NCBI RefSeq assembly: GCF_003634615.1
Contig: NZ_RBKX01000001.1
Span: 868,001-932,000, forward strand
Length of the DNA stretch: 64,000 nucleotides
Origin: Flavobacterium sp. 102
GTDB taxonomy: Bacteria; Bacteroidota; Bacteroidia; Flavobacteriales; Flavobacteriaceae
Direction: 5' to 3'
Shown in pieces: positions 44,286-51,673 of the stretch (positions are counted from its first letter, which is position 1; each line of letters opens with the position of its first letter). Under the pieces are notes generated by a model, which saw only the letters and a list, made by a program, of their open reading frames with translations, made no database searches and was not told where the DNA came from. Both the position numbers and the translations under genes were made by a program.

Positions 44286-44307
44286 AATCGTAGCAATGGG
44301 ATTCTTA

Positions 44308-44320
44308 CCCTCATGTACGA
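44308..44320 (-). promoter_or_regulatory. 13-bp motif TCGTACATGAGGG, copy 2
   Basis: Identical to copy 1 at 43982-43994 and 22 bases before the ATG of the 35-residue membrane peptide. Confidence 0.55.
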
Positions 44321-44357
44321 GAAAAGGAAGGCTATGGATTTGAAGAAGGTAGAAAAA

Positions 44358-44852
44358 CTATTTTTTTTCTTTTAGTGTGCTGATGAGTTTGTCCTCGATA
44401 GGTGTTTTAGCCTTTAAGACTTCGTCTATGTTGTCATTCGGGATGGTCATCGAAAGGACGTAGTGTTTAATTTTCCATTGGCCATTGACCAAAACTAAAA
44501 CGCCCGAACCGCGACAGATTTTCATTTGAGTATCCAACAATTCATCAAACCAAGCGGTTTTTTTATCGTTGCTGAAGTAAATATTTCTTTCTAAAGCGGT
44601 AAAATTCCATGCTTTTCCTTTGTCAAAATAAGGTTTGGCAAAGGCTTTAAAATCTGTTTTGTTCCAATTCTCGGTAGCATCGGTGCCAATGAAAATCGAT
44701 TCTTCAGCCATGGCATCAAAATAGTCTTTGAAATTGGCTTCCGCTGCAGCTTTGTGCCAAGCGTCTAAAACTTTATTAATTTGTTCTTTCCCTTGTGCAT
44801 TAACCAAGGAGAAACTAAAAGTGAAGACCAAAAGAAGCAGCATATTTTTCAT
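44358..44852 (-). CDS. Secreted SnoaL/NTF2-like protein
   Basis: 164 residues with a signal peptide cut near LVNAQ (residue 20). The mature part has the cone-shaped NTF2-like pattern: INKVLDAWHKAAAEANFKDYFDAMAEESIFIGTD at the start and GVLVLVNGQWKIKHYVLSM at the end, typical of SnoaL_3/DUF4440 proteins. No catalytic residues can be assigned. It has its own promoter element at 44879-44886. Confidence 0.85.
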   Translation of the reverse strand: MKNMLLLLVFTFSFSLVNAQGKEQINKVLDAWHKAAAEANFKDYFDAMAEESIFIGTDATENWNKTDFKAFAKPYFDKGKAWNFTALERNIYFSNDKKTAWFDELLDTQMKICRGSGVLVLVNGQWKIKHYVLSMTIPNDNIDEVLKAKTPIEDKLISTLKEKK

Positions 44853-44878
44853 TATCTTGTGTTTTAGACAGTTAAAAT

Positions 44879-44886
44879 CAAAAGTA
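44879..44886 (-). promoter_or_regulatory. -7 promoter element of SnoaL-like gene
   Basis: The minus strand reads TACTTTTG, 27 bases before the ATG at 44852. Confidence 0.55.
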
Positions 44887-44937
44887 AATATACGATTTAG
44901 TGTTTATTTAGCCGATAACTTTTTGTAATTTTATAGG

Positions 44938-46539
44938 ATGAATATACGGTTGGCTATGAAAAAACAACAATGGATTGGTGTTGTACTTGTCGTTTTAGTA
45001 CTTGGGTTTTCTTTAACCGGATGGTATTGCGCCAATAAAGGAGAAAAAGCGTTAATAGTAGAAAGTAAGTTTCAACCTGAAGACGTTTCCTTGTCTTTTG
45101 ACAGCACACAAGTAGCCGCTTTTTATGCCAAATATCCTAAGTTGGTTTTGTATAAAACTCAAGCAGTAGCACTGTATCAAAAAAGCCAGTACAATTTTAT
45201 TTGGTATGATAAAAAAGGGCGAAAAGAAACCGCCGAAGTGATTTACAATAAGATGAACAATCTTTTTGAAGAAGGCGTTCAAGCGAAAGTGCCTTATAAA
45301 GATATTTTGGATGGTTTGTTCCAAAAGACTTCATCGAAACCCAATGTGGATGTCGAATTGTTCCTGACCAATTATTATTTCTATTATACCAACAAAGTAC
45401 TTCAGGGAATTGATGATACTAAAGTGGAAGAGTTAGGTTGGTATTTGCCTCGAAAAAAATTATCCTATGTTCAATATTTAGATTCTTTGTTGGTTGATCC
45501 AAAACTGATTGACAACAAAGAGCAACTGATAGGGCAATATTATAAACTGAAAACGGTATTGCAAAAATACAGAGCAATAGAACAAAACGGCGGTTGGACA
45601 GCTATTATAACTCCGGATGATTTCAAACAATTAAAACCGAATGACAGTTCCGACTTGGTAATGCAAATCAGAAACCGATTGTTTTTGACGTCTGATATTG
45701 AAACTGATTCGAAGAGTGCTGTTTATGACGAATCTTTGCAACAAGCCATATTGAAGTACAAACAGCGCAACGGATTTTCAGCAGATAAGATTATTTTACC
45801 TAAACACATTGCCGAAATGAACGTGTCCATTAGCGACCGCATCAAAACCATTATGGTCAATATGGAACGCTGCCGTTGGATTTCGACCGATTTGACGAAA
45901 GCCAAAGAATTTATTGTGGTGAATATTCCGTCCTATCGCCTGACTTATTTCAAGGAAGGAAAAGCCGCTTTGGTTTCGAATGTGGTGGTGGGAACTTCTT
46001 TAAATGAAACCGTGATTTTTAGCGGTATGATGAGTTATATTGTTTTTAGTCCGTATTGGAATGTGCCGACCAGCATTAAGAACAAAGAGATTCTTCCGGC
46101 GATTAAAAAGAACCCAAACTATTTGGCCAAGCACAATATGGAGTGGAACGGCAATAACATCCGACAAAAACCGGGACCGAATAACTCCTTAGGTTTGGTG
46201 AAGTTTTTATTCCCGAATTCGAATAATATTTATTTACACGATACGCCGGCTAAGAGTTTGTTCAGTCAAGAAAAAAGGGCGTTCAGCCATGGTTGTATCC
46301 GTGTAGAAAAGCCCAAAGAACTGGCCAAATTAATTCTGGAAGGCAATCCCAATTGGACGCCCGAAAAAATTGACGCAGCCATGAGCGGCGGTAAAGAAAA
46401 GTGGCATACCTTGAAGAACCAAATCCCCGTGTATATTGGTTATTTTACGGCTTGGGTGGATGATGAAGGCACGATTAATTTCCATAAAGACATTTATGAA
46501 AGAGATAATGCTTTGGCGATGTTGTTGTTGGAGGAATAA
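44938..46539 (+). CDS. L,D-transpeptidase, YcbB/LdtD-like
   Basis: 533 residues. An N-terminal membrane anchor (WIGVVLVVLVLGFSLTGWYC) is followed by an LdtD-type scaffold with a peptidoglycan-binding-like region (~235-280). The YkuD catalytic domain (~315-490) has SHGCIRV with His451 and nucleophile Cys453. It forms 3-3 cross-links in murein or links proteins to it. An ATG at 44956 is an alternative start that would still keep the anchor. It is monocistronic and its stop lies inside a heptad tract. Confidence 0.92.
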   Translation: MNIRLAMKKQQWIGVVLVVLVLGFSLTGWYCANKGEKALIVESKFQPEDVSLSFDSTQVAAFYAKYPKLVLYKTQAVALYQKSQYNFIWYDKKGRKETAEVIYNKMNNLFEEGVQAKVPYKDILDGLFQKTSSKPNVDVELFLTNYYFYYTNKVLQGIDDTKVEELGWYLPRKKLSYVQYLDSLLVDPKLIDNKEQLIGQYYKLKTVLQKYRAIEQNGGWTAIITPDDFKQLKPNDSSDLVMQIRNRLFLTSDIETDSKSAVYDESLQQAILKYKQRNGFSADKIILPKHIAEMNVSISDRIKTIMVNMERCRWISTDLTKAKEFIVVNIPSYRLTYFKEGKAALVSNVVVGTSLNETVIFSGMMSYIVFSPYWNVPTSIKNKEILPAIKKNPNYLAKHNMEWNGNNIRQKPGPNNSLGLVKFLFPNSNNIYLHDTPAKSLFSQEKRAFSHGCIRVEKPKELAKLILEGNPNWTPEKIDAAMSGGKEKWHTLKNQIPVYIGYFTAWVDDEGTINFHKDIYERDNALAMLLLEE

Positions 46540-46570
46540 GGGATAAGAGAAAAGGGATTAGGGATAAGTT
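46536..46570. repeat. Five GGGAT-type heptads between convergent genes
   Basis: ATAAGGG, ATAAGAG, AAAAGGG, ATTAGGG and ATAAGTT run consecutively from the last codon of the L,D-transpeptidase gene to the stop of amt. A near-identical tract is at 49095-49122. Not a hairpin. Confidence 0.6.
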
Positions 46571-47906
46571 AAAATGCTTCGCCGTGTTGCGACAAATCCA
46601 ATCCCATGTTTTCTGATTCTTCTGAAACTCTTATTGGAATAATGATATTGGTTAACTTGAATAACCAATAAGCACCGCCAAAAGTAAAGACCGAGACTAA
46701 AACCAAAGCCAACATGTGGTGACCAAAGATGCTCCAACCACCATATAATAAACTCGCGTTTTCTCCTTTGGCAAAAATCGCGGTTAAGATCATTCCCATG
46801 ATTCCGCCTACGCCGTGACAAGCGAATACGTCTAAAGTATCGTCGATTTGTTTTAGTTTTTTCCAATACACCATTTTGTTAGAGACAATGGCGCCGATGA
46901 ATCCGAAGAAAATACTTTGCGGAATCGTCACATATCCTGCCGATGGTGTAATCACGACCAATCCAACTACAGCACCGATACAAGCACCAAGTGCCGATAC
47001 TTTTCTGCCGTTCATTCGGTCAAAGAATACCCAAGTCAGCATGGCCGAAGCCGAACAAATCGTTGTCGTAGCAAAAGCCATTGCGGCAGTTGCATTGGCG
47101 GCTAAAGCAGAACCTGCGTTGAATCCGAACCAGCCGAACCATAGCATTCCGGTGCCTAATAATACAAACGGAATATTCGTTGGAATGTGTTCGCTGTTTT
47201 TTCTTTTGCCTAAAACTAAAACACCAGCCAAAGCCGCAAAACCTGCACTCATGTGAACGACTGTTCCGCCTGCGAAATCCTTTACGCCGAAAAAGCTTCC
47301 CAAGAGACCGTTTGGGTGCCAAATCATGTGGCATAAAGGCGCGTAGATACAAATGGTAAACAAACAAATAAAGAGCAAAAAGGAAATGAAACGGATGCGT
47401 TCCGCGAGCGCGCCGGTAATGATGGCCGGTGTTATGACAGCAAATTTCATTTGGAACAAAGCAAACAAAATAAAAGGTATCGAAGAAGCCATCGTCTTGT
47501 GCGGATGCATTTCGACATAGCTAAAGAAAGCAAAATCAAACGGGTTGCCAATGATGCCATAGTGAACACCATTGATTGTTGGGCCAATCGGCGCGCCAAA
47601 AGAAAGCGAAAAACCAACGGTTACCCAAAGCAAACTGATTACACCCAAACAGATAAAGCTTTTAAGCATCGTGGAAATGACATTCTTTTTTCCCACCATA
47701 CCGCCGTAAAAGAAAGCCAATCCCGGCGTCATGAGTAAAACCAAACAAGAAGCGGTGAGTAGCCAAGCCACATCGGCATAACTAATGGTGTCAATAGGAT
47801 TGAAAGCGTCGCTGTTGTCGGCTAATTTTTCAGGCCAAAATAAACCCGAAATGGCGACTAAAGTAATGATGAGAAAAGAAACTATCCAACGTTTTTCGAT
47901 TTTCAT
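46569..47906 (-). CDS. amt: Ammonium transporter
   Basis: 445 residues, eleven or so membrane helices. Amt signatures: FFYGGMVGKKNVISTM, the GGTVVHMSAGFAAL segment with the first pore His, and FACHGVGGIMGM with the second. An N-terminal hydrophobic stretch (IVSFLIITLVAISGLFW) may be a signal or extra helix. The cytosolic tail (SEESENMGLDLSQHGEAF) is the usual Bacteroidetes type. It conducts ammonium/ammonia. No glnK is adjacent. Confidence 0.95.
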   Translation of the reverse strand: MKIEKRWIVSFLIITLVAISGLFWPEKLADNSDAFNPIDTISYADVAWLLTASCLVLLMTPGLAFFYGGMVGKKNVISTMLKSFICLGVISLLWVTVGFSLSFGAPIGPTINGVHYGIIGNPFDFAFFSYVEMHPHKTMASSIPFILFALFQMKFAVITPAIITGALAERIRFISFLLFICLFTICIYAPLCHMIWHPNGLLGSFFGVKDFAGGTVVHMSAGFAALAGVLVLGKRKNSEHIPTNIPFVLLGTGMLWFGWFGFNAGSALAANATAAMAFATTTICSASAMLTWVFFDRMNGRKVSALGACIGAVVGLVVITPSAGYVTIPQSIFFGFIGAIVSNKMVYWKKLKQIDDTLDVFACHGVGGIMGMILTAIFAKGENASLLYGGWSIFGHHMLALVLVSVFTFGGAYWLFKLTNIIIPIRVSEESENMGLDLSQHGEAF

Positions 47907-47960
47907 AAAAAGATAATTATAAGACCGACCCCTAAATTTTACAGGGTAAAGTTATTTAAA

Positions 47961-47988
47961 ATTATGAATTATGAGTTATGAGTTGTGA
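47961..47988. repeat. Four ATTATGA-type heptads upstream of amt
   Basis: ATTATGA, ATTATGA, GTTATGA, GTTGTGA in tandem, within the 184-bp gap between amt and the next minus-strand gene. CAGGGTAAA occurs on both sides (about 47942 and 47996). No further structure is seen in this gap. Confidence 0.55.
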
Positions 47989-48090
47989 ATTTGTTCAGGG
48001 TAAAATTAAATTTTTGTTTAAATTTTAATGAAATCGAAATGTTATTGTGAATTTAGAAAATAAAGAGTTTGTTTTTGTAGAATGTATAAT

Positions 48091-49035
48091 TCACTTTTTC
48101 TGAACTGCTTTTTGTAACTCTTTTAAATCTCCTGATTTAAAATTAGTGGGCGAACTTGTATAAGCCGAATAAATGATTTCTCCGGTGTTGGAGTTGGTGA
48201 CTGTTACGAATTTCTCGGTTGGGGTTTTGATGAACAGTAAATAATAAAACGGCGTTGCGTTGGTCAAGATTTTATCATTGAGTTCCACTAATGGCAAAAC
48301 TTTATAAGCTTGACTCAAACCGTCGAAGATTTCTTTGTCTTCGTATTTCTTGCTTTCGTCGTCCGCTTTTTTGGGGAACTTTATCATCACATAGTCCGGA
48401 ATAAATAGCGTGGAAGCACTCATTTTTTGGAGTTCTGTTTTGTTGGCGATTTCGGTTTTGGCTAGGCAGTCGGTGCCTTTGTTGAGTAGGGAAGTGAGTT
48501 GTTGAAGGTAATTGGCAAGAACTCCTGCGCCCCAATTTTTAAAATGACCGGCTGCATCGTAGTCCATTTTGTAAAGACTGCTTGGGTTGTTTTGGGCATA
48601 GAAATCGGCGAAGAGTTCTATGGTTGCGATAGAGATTTTATCGGCTTGGTTGAAGTGACGGCGTTTTTTAGGATCGTGGGTGTATTTACCGTTGGTGGTC
48701 CAAAGTTCTAAATAGATGCGGGTTTCGGTGGACGCTAACGTGCTGTTGGAAGTCGTCATATTGGCAGTAATCGTGACAAAGCTATTGTTGGGCGCTATGT
48801 TTTTCTCAACATCGGTGTATTTAATGCACTCGACTTTGGATAGTGTCCAGGCTTTTTTGATGGCGTCAACATAAGCCACTGCTTTTGGTGAAGCGGGGTC
48901 TTTCATTGCGAAGTAGGTAGTGCCTTGTTTGATTCTGGCTATTTCAGAGGTGTTGGTGATGGTGATTTGGCTGAAGCCGAATAAAGGAAATAAAGCTATG
49001 GCTATGAAAGTTGGAAAGGTGAATTTTGATTTCAT
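48091..49035 (-). CDS. Secreted protein of unknown function
   Basis: 314 residues with a signal peptide (PTFIAIALFPLFGFSQ). The mature protein is a mix of helix and strand with no motif I recognise; TTNGKYTHDPKKRRHFNQADK and YYLLFIKTPTEKFVTVTNSNTGE stand out. It has no lipobox and no T9SS sorting domain, so it is presumably periplasmic. It is alone between amt and the divergent oxygenase gene. Confidence 0.75.
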   Translation of the reverse strand: MKSKFTFPTFIAIALFPLFGFSQITITNTSEIARIKQGTTYFAMKDPASPKAVAYVDAIKKAWTLSKVECIKYTDVEKNIAPNNSFVTITANMTTSNSTLASTETRIYLELWTTNGKYTHDPKKRRHFNQADKISIATIELFADFYAQNNPSSLYKMDYDAAGHFKNWGAGVLANYLQQLTSLLNKGTDCLAKTEIANKTELQKMSASTLFIPDYVMIKFPKKADDESKKYEDKEIFDGLSQAYKVLPLVELNDKILTNATPFYYLLFIKTPTEKFVTVTNSNTGEIIYSAYTSSPTNFKSGDLKELQKAVQKK

Positions 49036-49094
49036 AAAGGTTGGGTTGGTGAGGTAAAGTTAAAGAAATAATGATTTGGTTGGTGGGGAAAAGT

Positions 49095-49122
49095 GAGGGA
49101 TAAGGGATAAGGGAAAAGGGAA
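49095..49122. repeat. Four GGGAT-type heptads
   Basis: GAGGGAT, AAGGGAT, AAGGGAA, AAGGGAA in tandem, between the divergent secreted-protein gene and the oxygenase gene; similar to the tract at 46536-46570. Confidence 0.6.
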
Positions 49123-49204
49123 TATAACAGATTTTTTATTTGGCGGTTTAGCGGATTTAATAGACTACCTTACCAAAACTTGTCAAATCAAGTGTGGGTG
49201 TGTG

Positions 49205-49798
49205 ATGGAAGATAGTTTTGAGACCTTGATTAATAGTTTTATAGCGAGTAAAGTGGGGATTGCGGAGCATTTTTTGAGTAAGGAGTTGTGCCAACATTTG
49301 AAAGAGAACATCCTCGCGCTGCAGGCGAACCATTTATTGGAAAAAGCCGGCATTGGCAACGACCTAAAACTCCAACACAACAGCCAAGTGCGAAGCGATG
49401 TGATTTATTGGCTGGATAAAAAGCACAACAACATACACGAGAATGCGTTCTTCGAAAAGATGGATGCCTTCGTCCTCTATCTAAACGAAAGTTGCTACAC
49501 CGGCATTACGGGTTATGAATTTCATTATTCCTTATACGAAGCAGGTGATTTTTATAAAAAACACTTAGACCAGTTTCAAGACAACTCCAGCCGACAGTTC
49601 TCGATGATCAGTTACCTAAACCCCGATTGGGAAACCAAAGACGGCGGCGAACTACAGATTTACCAAAACCCAACAAACCAAACCATTTCACCTAATGCAG
49701 GGAAAACGGTGTTCTTTAGGAGCAATGAATTGGAACATGAGGTCTTGGTGACGAATGTGGTAAGGATGAGTGTTACGGGGTGGTTGAAGAGAGGGTGA
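49205..49798 (+). CDS. 2-oxoglutarate-Fe(II) dioxygenase (prolyl 4-hydroxylase-like)
   Basis: 197 residues from the ATG at 49205; a GTG one codon earlier is also in frame. The facial triad is HLDQF (His and Asp) and the distal His in ELEHEVL, with the 2OG-binding Arg in VRMSVTGWL. YEFHYSLYEAGDFYKKHLD and FSMISYLNPDWETKDGGEL are the P4H-family core. The target (protein, small molecule or tRNA) is unknown. Confidence 0.9.
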   Translation: MEDSFETLINSFIASKVGIAEHFLSKELCQHLKENILALQANHLLEKAGIGNDLKLQHNSQVRSDVIYWLDKKHNNIHENAFFEKMDAFVLYLNESCYTGITGYEFHYSLYEAGDFYKKHLDQFQDNSSRQFSMISYLNPDWETKDGGELQIYQNPTNQTISPNAGKTVFFRSNELEHEVLVTNVVRMSVTGWLKRG

Positions 49799-49870
49799 GT
49801 TGTATTGTGGGTTTAGGAATATCGCTAAGACTAATAAAATATATTGATGCCGAATATTTTTTAAATTCCC

Positions 49871-49945
49871 GTACGGAAATGACCCAATTGCTGTACGGAA
49901 ACAAACTCATTGCCGTACGGGAATTATAGAAAAGATGTACGGAAA
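49871..49945 (+). repeat. Four GTACGG(A/G)AA motifs at exact 22-bp period
   Basis: Cores begin at 49871, 49893, 49915 and 49937, each 22 bp from the next; sequences between them differ. Copies 1 and 3 are within perfect CCGTACGG palindromes. The array ends 76 bp before the HU-like start. Two helical turns of spacing would put bound proteins on one face of the DNA. Confidence 0.75.
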
Positions 49946-50020
49946 TTAAAAACAAGAGCAGGTACAGGCATAATTTTTGTTTTAAACCATTTGAAAATTA
50001 ATCCTTATAGTTTGATTATT

Positions 50021-50404
50021 ATGGCAGTACAATTTAAAATGGTAGCCAAACAAAACAATTTGGCTTCTCCACCGGAACTTAAATATTACCCTTGTGCGGT
50101 GCACCAAGGAGAAACAGATTTGGATGCTTTGGCCGAGGTGGTTGCCTCACGCTCAACCGTTAGCAAGGCCGATTGTTATGGGGTGATTATTGCCCTAACC
50201 GAGGCCATTGGTGAAACGCTAAAGGATGGACGTATCGTAAAAATAAACAGCTTGGGCACGTTTCAATTAGTATTGCAAGGCACGGCAGCCGATACTCCGG
50301 ACGATTTAGGCAAAGTCAATATCAAAGGCAGCAAAATAGTGTACAAACCTTCTTCGGTTATTAAAAATAAATTAAAAGATATTAGTTTTAAGAGGTTGAG
50401 GTAG
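50021..50404 (+). CDS. HU-family DNA-binding protein (Bacteroidetes HU-like)
   Basis: 127 residues from the ATG at 50021. The open frame extends upstream to 49910, but that part covers the 22-bp motif array and has no HU similarity. MAVQFKMVAKQNN is the usual start of the Bacteroidetes histone-like proteins. STVSKADCYGVIIALTEAIGETLKDGRIVKINSLGTFQL is the HU core, followed by a tail with KIVYKPSSVIKN. It would bend or coat DNA. The repeats upstream probably control it. Confidence 0.88.
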   Translation: MAVQFKMVAKQNNLASPPELKYYPCAVHQGETDLDALAEVVASRSTVSKADCYGVIIALTEAIGETLKDGRIVKINSLGTFQLVLQGTAADTPDDLGKVNIKGSKIVYKPSSVIKNKLKDISFKRLR

Positions 50405-50429
50405 GGAGTGGTTGAAGAGGGGGTGAGTG

Positions 50430-50467
50430 ATACATATTGTCTGTTGATCAAAACATACAATATGTAT
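50430..50467. promoter_or_regulatory. Paired operators (C-box-like) of the XRE regulator
   Basis: ATACATATTGT (50430-50440) is perfectly inverted as ACAATATGTAT (50457-50467). Each side is also its own 13-bp near-palindrome: ATACA-TAT-TGTCT at 50430-50442 and ATACA-ATA-TGTAT at 50455-50467, centres 25 bp apart. A TTGATCAA palindrome sits between. The right site overlaps the start of the -7 element. Confidence 0.75.
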
Positions 50468-50474
50468 AGTTTTG
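50467..50474 (+). promoter_or_regulatory. -7 promoter element of XRE-nuclease unit
   Basis: TAGTTTTG matches TAnnTTTG and ends only 4 bases before the ATG at 50479, so the transcript should be leaderless or nearly so, as is known for many restriction-system controller genes. Confidence 0.6.
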
Positions 50475-50478
50475 TTTA

Positions 50479-50748
50479 ATGATAAATGAATTTCTTTTAA
50501 ATGAATTTGGCTCAAAAATCAAGCAATTAAGGCTTGATAAAAATATCAGTCAAGAAAAACTTTCTTTTTTGACAGGTTTCCACAGAACATATATAGGAAT
50601 GATTGAAAGAGGTGAAAGAAATATTTCGCTTACTAACATGGCTGTCTTTGCAAAAGTTTTTGAAATAAATTTATCTGAACTGTTAGATTTTAAAGTTATA
50701 AATCCAAATCATAGTTTTAAAAATTATGATTTGAAATCTGAAAAATAA
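50479..50748 (+). CDS. XRE-family regulator resembling restriction controller (C) proteins
   Basis: 89 residues, almost entirely the helix-turn-helix: IKQLRLDKNISQEKLSFLTG, then FHRTYIGMIERGERN and ISLTNMAVFAKVFEINLSELL. The RTYIGMIERGERNISL stretch is that of C proteins which time restriction endonuclease expression. Its stop overlaps the ATG of the next gene by one base (TAATG). The paired operators at 50430-50467 should give autoregulation. A toxin-antitoxin-type repressor is an alternative. Confidence 0.88.
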   Translation: MINEFLLNEFGSKIKQLRLDKNISQEKLSFLTGFHRTYIGMIERGERNISLTNMAVFAKVFEINLSELLDFKVINPNHSFKNYDLKSEK

Positions 50749-51218
50749 TGTCAAGAAAACACTCGTTTGTATTGACATTATCAAATAATGTCACAGAAAA
50801 AGAAGGTGTAAATTATCTAATAGAAAATTACACGGGTTTTTTCAAAATTGACTTAGCAACAAAGAAAGAATTATTAGATTTATTAAAGATTGAATATAGA
50901 TATTTACAAGCTTTTGATTTGATTTATGTTCCTGAAATGGTTGGAAGAATTGCCGATATGGGTTTTATCCAGACTTATTTAGAGGACATAATTTTAGTAG
51001 AATTAAAAACCACCAAAAAGTATTTGCCAGAAAACCCAAAAGGCTTTTTTTTTGGCGCAACTGAAAATGAATTTAATTTTGGTAAAATACTTGGTTCAAG
51101 ATTTAGATTTTGTTTCGTTAGCCTGAATGAAAAAGGCTCTTCTTTTGCTTTTTTAACCCTTGATGAACTTGAAGAGAGAATAAAAAACAGAAGAATACAG
51201 TATCAGATTAACTTGTAA
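50748..51218 (+). CDS. Putative PD-(D/E)XK nuclease, DUF3883-like
   Basis: 156 residues. The core is RIADMGFIQTYLEDIILVELK, with Glu85-x-Lys87 and Asp70 or Asp80 as candidate metal ligands. FFFGATENEFNFGKILGSRFRF follows, the pattern seen after the catalytic Lys in DUF3883 domains. The N-terminus (~1-60) is a small helical part with no match I know. Translationally coupled to an XRE regulator, it looks like the endonuclease of a restriction module, but no methyltransferase is present within the island. It could be modification-dependent, an orphan, or another defence effector. Confidence 0.6.
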   Translation: MSRKHSFVLTLSNNVTEKEGVNYLIENYTGFFKIDLATKKELLDLLKIEYRYLQAFDLIYVPEMVGRIADMGFIQTYLEDIILVELKTTKKYLPENPKGFFFGATENEFNFGKILGSRFRFCFVSLNEKGSSFAFLTLDELEERIKNRRIQYQINL

Positions 51219-51228
51219 GAAGTTTGTT

Positions 51229-51465
51229 TTATTCTAATTCGCAATCTATTTCATAATACGAGTTTTTGAATTCTTCCTCTAACTCTGCTCTTGTATATCT
51301 ATGATTTTTGTCAAAGACTATTCTTTCATTGACATCAAAAAAATAGTAATTCCTTCTTCTTTTGTAAATATTCCAAGTTGAGGTTAGTATTCCTTTTCTT
51401 TTGGTTAATTCTAGCCCAGAATTAGTATTACTATCTAGCTTTAATAAGATTTCTTTAATAGTCAT
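51229..51465 (-). CDS. Small hypothetical protein
   Basis: 78 residues, ATG start, highly charged: IKEILLKLDSNTNSGLEL, then YKRRRNYYFFDVNERIVFDKNHRY and an acidic end. It is convergent with the nuclease gene (10 bp between stops) and has the same A+T-rich character, so it probably belongs to the same island. No family recognised; an immunity or inhibitor role is only a guess. Confidence 0.5.
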   Translation of the reverse strand: MTIKEILLKLDSNTNSGLELTKRKGILTSTWNIYKRRRNYYFFDVNERIVFDKNHRYTRAELEEEFKNSYYEIDCELE

Positions 51466-51566
51466 GTTTTCATTTTTTCAAAAATATTCATTTCCTATTG
51501 ATTGACCCGCCTACAATTGTATGCGTAAGTCGTGTTTGTTTGTAAAATTTATGAACAATACGTTTA

Positions 51567-51591
51567 GCCCTTCGACAGGCTCAGGGTGACA
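51567..51591. repeat. Dispersed-type intergenic repeat (CCCTTCGACAGGCTCAGGG)
   Basis: The sequence is G+C-rich against its surroundings, with CCCT/AGGG ends able to pair. From memory, close variants occur many times in unrelated bacterial genomes as intergenic repeats. Only one copy is in this window, so repetition is not shown here. Confidence 0.45.
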
Positions 51592-51623
51592 GTCGGGTTC
51601 TCGATTGGGTTTAGTTATAAAAC

Positions 51624-51653
51624 AAAAAACCCCAACGTCTCCGTCAGGGTTTG
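51624..51653 (-). terminator. Terminator after second M13 peptidase
   Basis: AAACCC/GGGTTT outer and ACG/CGT inner pairs (51627-51652) with a U run on the minus-strand exit, 22 bp past the peptidase stop. Confidence 0.7.
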
Positions 51654-51673
51654 TAATATCTTTTAAAATTCTT

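Noticed and set aside
47020..47367. Minus-strand 115-codon frame inside amt
   Set aside because: An out-of-frame shadow of the transporter gene with low-complexity composition.
49871..49945. CRISPR array
   Set aside because: The repeated core is only 9-10 bp at a 22-bp period, with no 28-37 bp repeat units and no cas genes.
49910..50020. N-terminal extension of the HU-like protein (37 extra codons)
   Set aside because: This part translates the 22-bp motif array, and family members start at the MAVQFKM methionine (50021).
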